Below are positions 35,412 through 43,148 of a stretch of 46,329 bases of DNA, piece by piece. Both the position numbers and the translations under genes were made by a program. Source of the stretch: Acidobacteriota bacterium (GTDB lineage: Bacteria; Acidobacteriota; Terriglobia; Terriglobales; Acidobacteriaceae); NCBI GenBank assembly GCA_003225215.1, contig QIBC01000001.1:1-46329 (forward strand), read 5' to 3'. The stretch's first letter is position 1. Each line of letters starts with the position of its first letter. The notes beneath the pieces were generated by a model. It was not told where the DNA came from, ran no database searches, and was given only the letters and a program-made list of their open reading frames with translations.

Positions 35412-35763
35412 TAGCAAGGTAGAGAGGCAGCATGCTGCAGGCTTGTCCAAATTAACTCCTGCGAAGAGAGCATCGTCCGAGAGCCGTGCCGCGCCCTTTG
35501 CGGCACGGTTGGGAATAGCCCGGTGGTGCAGCCCCGGGTGAACGTTGTTCGGAAATCGAATCCGGCTTCTAGCCGGAGGGCTGAATTGCCTTTCTGGTCG
35601 GAAGTCCAATCCTGTCGTCCCGCAAACGACGCGGGACTCGAACGCAAAATGCGCCAACCCGGAGCTTCACTCCAGGCTATTCTCAACCGTGCCGCCAAAA
35701 GCGCGGCACTTCTCTGGGATGCCAAAACTAAATGTGGACAAGCCTGAGCATGCTGCCTTGCTA
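35412..35763. repeat. 352-bp composite inverted-repeat element (MITE-like)
   Basis: The 519-base spacer between the ABC ATPase and wzc has no credible ORF. Its first part is an imperfect long inverted repeat. Ends are tagcaagg (35412-35419) and ccttgcta (35756-35763). Inside come ggcagcatgct (35426-35436) against agcatgctgcc (35747-35757), then gcttgtcca against tggacaagc, and a 21-base segment at 35500-35520 matching 35675-35695 inverted with one mismatch. The left arm includes the 74-nt repeat (35419-35492) and a hairpin of ccgtgccgc/gcggcacgg (35484-35508). The centre has hairpins tccggc/gccgga (about 35561-35577) and gtcccgc/gcgggac (35617-35637). It has no coding capacity, so if mobile it is non-autonomous. 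Confidence 0.7.
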
Positions 35764-35850
35764 GGGGATGCCGGAGCGCGCAAAAATCAGGACTTGAATA
35801 AAGCGTTCGACAGGAGTACCTTTTCGGTCCTCAGACGATAGGACCTATTG

Positions 35851-35913
35851 GGTGTAGTTCCGATTTCCATCTGAGTCCTGTCCGAGCTTACTGCTTACCA
35901 AGGGAACTACACC
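35851..35913 (+). promoter_or_regulatory. Leader stem that would cover the wzc ribosome-binding site
   Basis: ggtgtagttcc (35851-35861) and ggaactacacc (35903-35913) are perfect 11-base inverted copies, 41 bases apart. The second arm includes most of the only Shine-Dalgarno-like stretch (aaggga, 35900-35905) and ends three bases before the wzc ATG. A smaller hairpin, ggtcct/aggacc (35826-35845), precedes it. The promoter was not identified. Confidence 0.55.
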
Positions 35914-35916
35914 ATC

Positions 35917-38133
35917 ATGGACGCGCGCGGGTTAATGAAGTGGAATTCCACCGATATCTCCACTCAACAGTCGTCTGCTTCCCAAAACTTACATCGCGCC
36001 TCATCTCGTCGTGTTCCGCTGAATCCGATGCAAGTAGTCTTTCGCTTACTCCATAAGCATCTCTGGACTATTGCGGCGTGTACTTCGCTGGCGCTATCAA
36101 TAAGTTTGCTCTATGCGGTGCACCAGCCGCGCCTTTATCGTGCAACGGCGAACATCGCCATCGACCGCGACAGCAACGCGGGCGTCTCACTCAACAAGAC
36201 ATTTGCTTCACCACTGGGCGATGCCGACGATTACAGCGTAAGTCTCGAGACGCAAATCCACGTTATCGCAAGTCGGAGCTTGGCTCTCGCCGTAGTCCGC
36301 AAGCTGGACCTGACGCACAATGCTGAGTTCATGCGCGATGCGAACCGTCAATTCGCTTCTCTTCAGGAAGCCGCGCCTGATCCAACGGACATCGCTGGGG
36401 AGGCAGTCGTCTCCGGACTCTCTGTCAAGACAATCAAGAACACGCGAGTCGTTGAAGTGAGCTTTACCGGCCGAAATCGTAATCTGAACGGCAGAATCGT
36501 GAATGACCTCATCGACGCATTCATCGATGACAACATTCGTTCCCGTTACGAGGCCGCTAATCACGCAGCCAAATTCCTCTCGACACAACTCAACGAGCTG
36601 AGGGCGAAGGTTGAGGAGTCTCAGCAGAAGCTGGTTGCCTATGAGCGCGAGCATAACATCGTGATGGTCGACGAAAAGCAGAATGTCGTTACCAGCAAGC
36701 TGGACGAGCTGAACAAGCAACTGACGGCCGCCGAAGAAGACCGCATGGAGAAAGATGCCTCATATCAGGCAATCGCCGCCGGCAGCCTTGATCGCCTTTC
36801 CGAAAGCAAGAGCGGCGACGCACTACAGAGCCTTTATCTCCGGGAAGCAGAGCTGAAGAATGAGTACGCGCAAGCCACAACAACCTACGGTCCCAATCAT
36901 CCGAAGGTGCTTGAGCTGACCAATCGCATCAAGGCAATGGATACCAGTATTCAAACCGAGCTGAAGCGATTGCAGGGAAGAGCAGAGCTTGAATACCAAG
37001 TTGCAGCGCGGCGTGAGCAGAAGCTGCGCGCAGCCTTTGAGGCGCAGAAGATCGAAGCCAACAAATTGAATGAGAGCGCGATTCAATACGGATTACTGAA
37101 ACGGGAATCCGAGGCCAATCGTCAGCTCTATGACACTCTTGAAGAACGCATGAAAGAGGCCGGGGTTACCGCCGGCCTGCGCTCGACCAACATTCGACTG
37201 ATCGATCCGGCAGGGGCGACGGGGCTTCCTGTCTCGCCCAATCTTCGGCGCACCAGCTACATAGGTCTGTTTCTTGGATTTCTACTCAGCGCCGCCGCGA
37301 TTGGAATCAGAGAAGGAATGGATCGCGCTCTTCGCGATCCGGCAGAGGTCGAATCGTTCACGGCAATGCCCTCACTGGCGATCATTCCGCAACACCACCC
37401 TTCGCCACGGTTGCTCACTCCTAGAGTCGGTGAAGTACCACAGATTATGTGTCTAACTGAACCTCGAACTGCCGCCGCGGAGGCCTGTCGGGCGCTAGGA
37501 ACATCGGTTTTGCTTGCCTCTGCCGATCTGAAATCGCTGCTGGTTTCGAGTCCACTTCCAGGCGAGGGGAAAACCATGACCGCGGCGAACCTCGCCGTCG
37601 TACTCGCACAGCAGGGCAAGCGTGTGCTACTGGTTGACGCCGACCTTCGTAAGCCTGGACTGGATCGGGAATTCCGGATTGCGAGCACTCCGGGATTGAG
37701 CGATCTTCTCTCAGGCTCAGCCGGTGAAGAGCCTGTCATTCAACAAATCGAGCGGGTTTCAGGTCTATCGATAGTATCTGCCGGATCGTCACAAGCAAGA
37801 ACTGCGGAAACGCTCGGTTCGGCGAGGATGCGCTCGCTCATGGAGTCGTGGCGGGAGCGCTACGACTACGTGATCCTTGATACGCCTCCGATTCTGGCAG
37901 CTACTGATGCTGTGCGCCTTTCAAAGGAAGTCGATTCCGTGCTGCTGGTGATTCGTTCAGGGCAGACGTCACGCGATGCGCTGGCCCGCAGCTGTGACTT
38001 GCTGAATCAGGCAAACGCTCCAGTGTTAGGCATAGTCGTGAATGGCGTCAGCTCCCGCTCGGCGGGATCGTACTATTACGGATATTATCCGCAGCTCGCG
38101 AAAGGCTACTACGGCGATTCCCCGCAGGCCTGA
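35917..38133 (+). CDS. Wzc/GumC-type polysaccharide co-polymerase with tyrosine-kinase domain
   Basis: A 738-residue fusion of a chain-length determinant and a bacterial tyrosine kinase, controlling assembly and export of exopolysaccharide or capsule at the inner membrane. First membrane helix at about 49-68; Wzz domain to about 150, long coiled-coil periplasmic region (about 210-420) and second membrane helix near 448-465 after SPNLRRTSYIGL. The cytoplasmic kinase has Walker A PLPGEGKT (about 545-551), Walker A' VLLVDADLRKPG (about 570-580) and Walker B VILDTPPI (about 651). The tail SYYYGYYPQLAKGYYG carries seven Tyr, the expected autophosphorylation cluster. ATG 35917 is given; ATG 35935 is a possible alternative. 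No Wza or glycosyltransferase genes are adjacent. A methyltransferase follows. Confidence 0.92.
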   Translation: MDARGLMKWNSTDISTQQSSASQNLHRASSRRVPLNPMQVVFRLLHKHLWTIAACTSLALSISLLYAVHQPRLYRATANIAIDRDSNAGVSLNKTFASPLGDADDYSVSLETQIHVIASRSLALAVVRKLDLTHNAEFMRDANRQFASLQEAAPDPTDIAGEAVVSGLSVKTIKNTRVVEVSFTGRNRNLNGRIVNDLIDAFIDDNIRSRYEAANHAAKFLSTQLNELRAKVEESQQKLVAYEREHNIVMVDEKQNVVTSKLDELNKQLTAAEEDRMEKDASYQAIAAGSLDRLSESKSGDALQSLYLREAELKNEYAQATTTYGPNHPKVLELTNRIKAMDTSIQTELKRLQGRAELEYQVAARREQKLRAAFEAQKIEANKLNESAIQYGLLKRESEANRQLYDTLEERMKEAGVTAGLRSTNIRLIDPAGATGLPVSPNLRRTSYIGLFLGFLLSAAAIGIREGMDRALRDPAEVESFTAMPSLAIIPQHHPSPRLLTPRVGEVPQIMCLTEPRTAAAEACRALGTSVLLASADLKSLLVSSPLPGEGKTMTAANLAVVLAQQGKRVLLVDADLRKPGLDREFRIASTPGLSDLLSGSAGEEPVIQQIERVSGLSIVSAGSSQARTAETLGSARMRSLMESWRERYDYVILDTPPILAATDAVRLSKEVDSVLLVIRSGQTSRDALARSCDLLNQANAPVLGIVVNGVSSRSAGSYYYGYYPQLAKGYYGDSPQA

Positions 38134-38158
38134 ATTGGGAAGCTTGAGACTCGGTTGA

Positions 38159-38308
38159 TCAGGCCGCTCGGTCTCGGCGAGCTGTGTGTTGAGGGGTCGC
38201 GTCGTGCATTTTGCGGTCAGCTTCTGCCGCAGCGCGACAAAGAGAGAGCACGACCACAAACAGCAAACCCCAAATCGCAACTCCTAAGGCCCACCACATA
38301 TGCTGCAT
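38159..38308 (-). CDS. Possible small single-helix membrane protein, 49 aa
   Basis: Uncertain. The frame encodes MQHMWWALGVAIWGLLF and then VVVLSLCRAAAEADRKMHD, a clean membrane helix followed by a charged tail. It is antisense to nothing known and divergent from the methyltransferase gene. No Shine-Dalgarno precedes ATG 38308 or the in-frame ATG at 38299. The reading frame continues upstream to 38353 across the methyltransferase start, which is less likely. Its hydrophobic pattern is its only support. Confidence 0.35.
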   Translation of the reverse strand: MQHMWWALGVAIWGLLFVVVLSLCRAAAEADRKMHDATPQHTARRDRAA

Positions 38309-38320
38309 ATCGCTGACTGA

Positions 38321-39169
38321 ATGACACGCTCTTACATACATTTCGATGCACAATCTACGAAGAAGGCGTCTGCTTTCGTTTTCCGGCGCAACTCTGCTGA
38401 ATTGACACCCTCTGGCCCAGTATTAAGTGCGACCTCGGCATTGCCGGCTGAATCTTTCTTTGACCGGGAAGGTGCTACCTGGGCCAACCGCTACCGGAAT
38501 CCAACCTATGATCAACGCCGCCAACTAGTAGGGGAAATCATTCGCAAGGAAGTGCTGAAGCTGGATCGGGCGCCGGGAACGATCAGACTTCTCGATTTCG
38601 GCTGTGGCGGCGGCGTCCTTCTGAAAGATGCAACCAATCTTGGCCTGCATGTCACAGGAGTCGATAACTCCATAGGCATGATCCGTGCGGCGCGCGATGA
38701 ACTTGCTGGTTTGAGTGAACAGGTTAACTTGGAATGGCTTCGCAGCCGCGACGGAGAAGGGGATTACGAGCGGGAAAGCTATGACATCGTCTTGTGTCTG
38801 TCGGTTCTCGAGTTTGTTGCCGATATTCAGAGTCTGTTGTCGCGTGTCTGCGCTCGAGTGGCGAAGCGCGGAATCTTCGTTGTCTCTGTTCCAAACCGGC
38901 ACAGTCGGCTGCGATGCCTGGAAGGCTTCGTTCACCGCCACCCGCGTGCTTTCCGTTATTTATCCCGGCTTGACCACTTAACTGGAGCCGACTCGTATTT
39001 AAACTACCAGGCTTATCAATTCACTCGCGCCGAGTTATCAGCGATTCTCCGTGGCTGCGGGCTCAGCGAAGAAGACCATCAATTTCATATAGCTCCGTCC
39101 TTCTTACGGGCGTTGGAAAGATTTGAGCAGGTTGGCATGATGTTCATGGCGGTTTTTCGTAGAGCTTGA
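38321..39169 (+). CDS. Class I SAM-dependent methyltransferase
   Basis: A 282-residue soluble methyltransferase. Motif I is RLLDFGCGGGVLLKDA (about residues 88-103). The acidic residue ending beta 2 is in VTGVDNSIGMIRAA (about 111-124). Motif IV region is YDIVLCLSVLEFVADIQSLL and motif V region RGIFVVSVPNRHSRLR. The GCGGG and LEF features place it with UbiE/Methyltransf_11 or _23 proteins. The first 45 residues have no family match. PNRHSR and the tail resemble methyltransferases of polysaccharide or lipid clusters, so after wzc it may modify a glycan or carrier, but this is inference from position. ATG 38321 has no clear ribosome site; it is 187 bases from wzc. Confidence 0.85.
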   Translation: MTRSYIHFDAQSTKKASAFVFRRNSAELTPSGPVLSATSALPAESFFDREGATWANRYRNPTYDQRRQLVGEIIRKEVLKLDRAPGTIRLLDFGCGGGVLLKDATNLGLHVTGVDNSIGMIRAARDELAGLSEQVNLEWLRSRDGEGDYERESYDIVLCLSVLEFVADIQSLLSRVCARVAKRGIFVVSVPNRHSRLRCLEGFVHRHPRAFRYLSRLDHLTGADSYLNYQAYQFTRAELSAILRGCGLSEEDHQFHIAPSFLRALERFEQVGMMFMAVFRRA

Positions 39170-39205
39170 GAGTCGTGGAGTTGGCAAACCGTTCTGAGTT
39201 GCAGT

Positions 39206-39224
39206 CAAAACCCGGCCGTGCCGG
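39206..39224 (-). terminator. Short terminator-like hairpin after the DppB-type permease gene
   Basis: On the minus strand, ccggc (39224-39220) and gccgg (39216-39212) form a five-pair stem with a three-base loop, followed by gTTTTG. It lies in the 66-base convergent gap with the methyltransferase. Confidence 0.35.
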
Positions 39225-39235
39225 CCGCATCGTCG

Positions 39236-40153
39236 CTACTGCCGGATGCGTGGATTTACTACCGCATAGAGGAGGTCCGTGAGCAGGTTCACGGCTATAT
39301 ATGTGAGTCCAATTGCGAGTATGCAGCCCTGCACGAGAAAGTAATCGCGGTTGCTGATTGCGCTTATGGTCAGGCGTCCGATTCCGGGCCAGGAAAAAAT
39401 CGTCTCAGTGACGATAGCGCCGGCCAGAAGCGAGCCGAATTGCAGTCCCACAACCGTGAGTACAGGAATCATGGCATTCCGCAGAGCATGCCTGTACACA
39501 ACTTTGCCTTCGCTTAGCCCCTTTGCGCGCGCGGTTCGGATGTAGTCCTGGCTCAGCTCTTCAAGCATTGCAGTGCGCACCATCCGCGTGAGAATCGCGG
39601 CGAGTGCTCCGCCCAGAGTAAGTGCAGGTAATACCAGATGTTCCCAGGTGCCTGCTCCGGAAACCGGAAGCAATCCGAGCTTGATAGCGAAAAACAGGAT
39701 CAAAATGGGTCCGAGTGCGAAATTGGGAAACGACAGTCCGAACAGGCTGACGACGCTAAGCAGGCGGTCATCCCAGTGGTCGCGCCGTTGCGCAGAGCGA
39801 ACACCCGCAGGAATCGATAGAAGGAGAGCCACAACTAACGCTGCTAGCGTCAGGCGGAGAGTGTATGGATAGCGGTCCCGGACAACACGCCCGACATCCT
39901 GATTCAGTCGAATCGATTGTCCCAGTCGCCCGTGCAGCACTCCATTCCAGTAATGCAAATATTGTTTGCCGATCGGCTGATCGAGCCCATAGGCGTGACG
40001 CACCGCCTGCACATCTGCGCTCGCGGCGCCTTCGCCGAGCATGGCCTGAATCGGATCACCTGGCACGATGTGAATCAGTAGGAACACAACTGATACCACC
40101 AGCCAGAGCACAGGCAGGGTATACACGAGACGCGAACCAATAAGTCGAATCAT
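39236..40153 (-). CDS. DppB/OppB-type ABC transporter permease
   Basis: A 305-residue inner-membrane permease of the dipeptide/oligopeptide/nickel transporter group. The N terminus MIRLIGSRLVYTLPVLW and the TDG-like first periplasmic segment IVPGDPIQAMLGEGA are diagnostic of the DppB subfamily (as against DppC). About six membrane helices. The EAA loop that contacts the ATPase is DYIRTARAKGLSEGKVVYRHALRNAMIPVLT (about 202-232, quoted in part: RTARAKGLSEGKVVYRHA). The ending ADLLYAVVNPRIR-type here reads TDLLYAVVNPRIRQ. Its usual partners (DppC, binding protein, two ATPases) are not beside it: downstream is a convergent methyltransferase, upstream CorC. It is 24 bases after the CorC-type gene and probably co-transcribed with it. 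Confidence 0.9.
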   Translation of the reverse strand: MIRLIGSRLVYTLPVLWLVVSVVFLLIHIVPGDPIQAMLGEGAASADVQAVRHAYGLDQPIGKQYLHYWNGVLHGRLGQSIRLNQDVGRVVRDRYPYTLRLTLAALVVALLLSIPAGVRSAQRRDHWDDRLLSVVSLFGLSFPNFALGPILILFFAIKLGLLPVSGAGTWEHLVLPALTLGGALAAILTRMVRTAMLEELSQDYIRTARAKGLSEGKVVYRHALRNAMIPVLTVVGLQFGSLLAGAIVTETIFSWPGIGRLTISAISNRDYFLVQGCILAIGLTYIAVNLLTDLLYAVVNPRIRQ

Positions 40154-40177
40154 GGAGCGCTCTGTGCTGACGCTGAT

Positions 40178-41557
40178 TTAGGTCTCATTGAAGAGAGAAG
40201 GTTGTTCTTCCACTTGAGGTTCCGGCGTACTGAGCGCCTCAACTTTTACTTGCACAACGCGCCGTTCGTGCATTTGCAGGACCGTGTAGCGACGGCCCTC
40301 GTACTCGACTGAGTCACCAGTTTGGGGCAAACGTCCAAGGCGCCACATGATAAAGCCACCCAAAGTCTCGAAGCCTTCGTCGCGTGGCAGACGGATGTGC
40401 AAGTGAGATTCGAGATCGCGAATGTTGGCTCCGCCTTCGAGAACCAAAGCTCCGGTGTCGAGCAGGTGAGGTTGGACAGTGACGTCAAACTCGTCTTCAA
40501 TCTCTCCGACGATCTGTTCAAGTGCATCCTCCACCGTAACGAGACCTACCGTCGATCCGTATTCATCGACAACAATGGCCAGGTGGCGCTTTCGCTGGCG
40601 AAATTCCGCCAGCAGGTCGATGACAGGCTTCGTTTCGGGAACTACGAGGACGTCGCGCATGATGTGGCGCACCCGCAACGTCACTTCAGGCGGCAGCGGC
40701 CGCGCGCGCGCCGAAATGCGCAAGTGCATGAAGCGCGATAAATCCTTGGAATAGAGCACGCCGACGATATGTTCTTTGCCCAATGTGGGATCGTATATCG
40801 GGATTCGCGAATGCTGGTCCTCGACGACGCGCGCCATCGCATCTTCCAGCGTCATATCAGCGGGTAGCGAGAATATGTTTTGCCGGGGCACGAGGATCTC
40901 TCGCACGGTCATGTTCTCGAGCTCCAGGGCGCGGTGCATGATCTCTTCCTGCAGAGGAGGCAGCAGGCCAAGCCGACGGCTGGAGGTGAGAATCAGCTTC
41001 AACTCCTCAGGAGAGTGCATTCCTCCCTCGCGCATCAGCCGCGAGCCGAAGAGCTTGAGGACCGCATTGGCGGAGCGCGTCATCAAGTGCAGCAAGGGAC
41101 GCGAGATGGTGATGAAGACGTCCATCGGGCCCGCGACTGAAAGAGCCACTTGCTCCACACGCTGCAAGGCCAGTGACTTTGGAACCAACTCACCCAGGAT
41201 CACGTGAAAGTAGGTGATGGTTACGAAGGCGATCACTACCGCGCCGGTGTGCGCGTAGACCGCGGCGTGTGGCAGTCCGGCTAGAGGCTGGAGCAGCAGT
41301 TGGGCAACCGCGGGTTCGCCGATCCAGCCGAGGGCAAGGCTGGCGAGGGTAACTCCAAACTGCACAGCCGGCAGGAAATCGTCGAGGCGCTGCTGCAGGC
41401 GCTGAACAGTTCGGGCACCCGTGCGCCGGGCGTCGATCAGCTGTTGGATGCGGGTATCGCGCAGGCTTACGATGGCGAACTCGGCAGCCACAAAGAAGGC
41501 GTTCAAAGCCACCAGCAGCACGACCACCAGGATGCGTAGGAGCACCAGAGGCGCCAT
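40178..41557 (-). CDS. CNNM/CorC-type membrane protein (DUF21, two CBS, CorC_HlyC)
   Basis: A 459-residue protein in the so-called haemolysin C family, whose studied members (CorB, CNNM, MpfA) export Mg2+ in a nucleotide-sensitive way. Residues 1-185 are the DUF21/CNNM membrane domain with about four hydrophobic segments and the conserved [15 protein letters not shown] near the start and [13 protein letters not shown] near 122. Two CBS domains follow ([15 protein letters not shown] at about 217 and [15 protein letters not shown] at about 285). [25 protein letters not shown] is the family acidic motif (quoted in parts, from about 318). The CorC_HlyC transporter-associated domain ends the protein. 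No toxin function is implied. It lies upstream of a dppB-type gene in the same direction. Confidence 0.92.
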   Translation of the reverse strand: MAPLVLLRILVVVLLVALNAFFVAAEFAIVSLRDTRIQQLIDARRTGARTVQRLQQRLDDFLPAVQFGVTLASLALGWIGEPAVAQLLLQPLAGLPHAAVYAHTGAVVIAFVTITYFHVILGELVPKSLALQRVEQVALSVAGPMDVFITISRPLLHLMTRSANAVLKLFGSRLMREGGMHSPEELKLILTSSRRLGLLPPLQEEIMHRALELENMTVREILVPRQNIFSLPADMTLEDAMARVVEDQHSRIPIYDPTLGKEHIVGVLYSKDLSRFMHLRISARARPLPPEVTLRVRHIMRDVLVVPETKPVIDLLAEFRQRKRHLAIVVDEYGSTVGLVTVEDALEQIVGEIEDEFDVTVQPHLLDTGALVLEGGANIRDLESHLHIRLPRDEGFETLGGFIMWRLGRLPQTGDSVEYEGRRYTVLQMHERRVVQVKVEALSTPEPQVEEQPSLFNET

Positions 41558-41822
41558 CGCTGGTAGTCTAGCATCGGCGGCTACTTAGCTTAGGCCGGCA
41601 ATGGCGAGGATTGGCGTAATGCCTCGGCGAAGCTGAGCCCTAATTCTGAGGAAATTCTAGAGTCAAATTGTTTAGCCCAGTGCTTACTTTTGCGCCAATT
41701 TCAGGTCTAAGGTGCATTGCCTTTTATGTGCCCGCGCGGGCACTCTGGATCCATAGGAAAATATTGAGGAACTCGCGGCCGATTACACGCGTATGAAGCC
41801 ATGAGCAAGGGTGGAGGAAGAA
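41558..41822. other. Divergent spacer between the CorC-type and HlyD-type genes
   Basis: No credible ORF in 265 bases. It contains a perfect 16-base palindrome at 41728-41743. A possible plus-strand promoter TTGCGC-17-TGCATT (about 41694-41722) is weak. The distal part is AT-richer than the genes. Confidence 0.45.
41728..41743. promoter_or_regulatory. Perfect 16-base palindrome, candidate operator
   Basis: gtgcccgcgcgggcac is fully self-complementary with no spacer. It lies 80 bases before the HlyD-type gene, in a divergent promoter region where a dimeric repressor site would be expected. It could also be incidental, or part of an mRNA hairpin. Confidence 0.35.
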
Positions 41823-43037
41823 GTGGCGAACGGCAATTCTAATCATAAGAAGAAGAAACGGCGCCTTTGGTGGATTGGGAGCGCCGTCTTTATTGTGCTC
41901 CTCATCGGCGGGGTGGTCACGAAAGCCACCAGCGGCAGCACGAAGATTGATCCTACGAAGATCGCGAGCGTCGAGAAAGGCGACCTGGCCAAGAGCGTTG
42001 TGGCAACGGGCAAAGTGCAGCCGATTACCAAGGTTGAGGTGAAGTCCAAGGCCAGCGGGATCGTGAAGAAATTGCTGGTGGACGCTGGGGATCGTGTAAA
42101 GCAAGGTCAGATTCTCGCTGAACTCGACAAAGAGGAGCTCCAGGCCCAAGTTCGCGGCGACGAGGCTCAGCTCAGCGCGGCGGAAGCTAATCTTCGCGCT
42201 GCGGAAGCCGACGTTGAGCGAGGGAAGGTCGACGCGGCCGGCGTAGATGTTCCCACTTTGCAGCGTGCCTATGAACGAGCCAAGAGCATGGCGTCCGAGG
42301 GAGTAGTTTCGACTTCCGCGCTCGACGATGCCCAGCGCAACTATGAGATGGCGGTGAACAAACGCGACATAGCACGCGCGCAATTGATCGTGAGTCAAGC
42401 CAAGGTGAAGCAGGCTCAGGCCCAGGTGACGCAGTACAAAGCGACGCTTTCGCGTACTTCCGAACAGCTGAATTACGCGACGATCGTCGCGCCCATCGAC
42501 GGCGTTGTCCTCTCTCGTGACGTAGAAGTTGGCGACGCTGTCAGTTCCATTCTGGTCTTGGGCTCCTCGGCAACGCTTGTCATGACCCTCGGCGATATGA
42601 AGCAGGTTTACGTCGATGGCAAAGTCGACGAGAGCGATATCGGCAAAGTCTATCTTGGACAGCACGCTCGCATCAAGGTGGAATCGTTCAAGGACAAGAG
42701 CTTCAGCGGCAAGGTCACGAAGATCGCTCCGATGGGCGTCGAGAAGGACAACGTAACCACGTTCCAAGTACGCGTCTCGATCGACAACTCTGGCGGCGAA
42801 CTGAAGGCTCTTATGACTGCTAATGCCGAGGTCATTCTCGAGGAGCACAAAGGAGTGCTGATCATTCCCGAGAACTCGATCATCTATGACAAAGACAAGA
42901 AAGCGCTGGTCGAAGTTCCCGATGCAAAGGGCAAGGACGGCAAGCGCAAAGTTCCGGTTACCGTTGGCATCTCCAACGGTGCCAAGACCGAACTGCTGGC
43001 TGGTTTGAAGAAGGACGACAAAGTCATACTGCAGTAG
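41823..43037 (+). CDS. HlyD/MacA-type periplasmic adaptor (membrane fusion) protein
   Basis: A 404-residue efflux adaptor. A Lys-rich cytoplasmic start (NHKKKKRR) and one membrane helix (about 16-35) anchor it to the inner membrane. Then come the first half of the lipoyl domain (VEVKSKASGIVKKLLVDAGD), a long coiled-coil hairpin with Ala/Gln-rich heptads (about 95-210), the second lipoyl half (YATIVAPIDGVVLSRDVEVG) and the beta-barrel region (VDESDIGKVYLGQHARIKV). The start is GTG 41823, supported by ggagga six bases upstream; GTG 41811 is in frame but its ribosome site is weaker. In MacAB-type systems macB follows; here a terminator and a DUF4097 gene follow, so the transporter partner is not in the window. 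Confidence 0.9.
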   Translation: MANGNSNHKKKKRRLWWIGSAVFIVLLIGGVVTKATSGSTKIDPTKIASVEKGDLAKSVVATGKVQPITKVEVKSKASGIVKKLLVDAGDRVKQGQILAELDKEELQAQVRGDEAQLSAAEANLRAAEADVERGKVDAAGVDVPTLQRAYERAKSMASEGVVSTSALDDAQRNYEMAVNKRDIARAQLIVSQAKVKQAQAQVTQYKATLSRTSEQLNYATIVAPIDGVVLSRDVEVGDAVSSILVLGSSATLVMTLGDMKQVYVDGKVDESDIGKVYLGQHARIKVESFKDKSFSGKVTKIAPMGVEKDNVTTFQVRVSIDNSGGELKALMTANAEVILEEHKGVLIIPENSIIYDKDKKALVEVPDAKGKDGKRKVPVTVGISNGAKTELLAGLKKDDKVILQ

Positions 43038-43049
43038 TTTCCGAAAAGG

Positions 43050-43079
43050 ACCGCAGACACACTGTCTGCGGTTTTTTTC
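43050..43079 (+). terminator. Rho-independent terminator of the HlyD-type gene
   Basis: accgcagac (43050-43058) and gtctgcggt (43064-43072) form a perfect nine-pair stem with an acact loop, followed by an uninterrupted run of T to 43078. A textbook terminator 13 bases after the stop. Confidence 0.94.
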
Positions 43080-43148
43080 GCTTATGCCCAATTGGCTTAC
43101 GAAATAGCGGCTCCGCAGTCCAATCCTGACAGTAGGTACGAGGCACAT

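Noticed and set aside
35617-35650. tRNA-like T-arm (complement reads gttcgagtcccgc)
   Set aside because: No acceptor stem, D arm or anticodon arm can be drawn around it; it is part of the hairpin in the repeat element.
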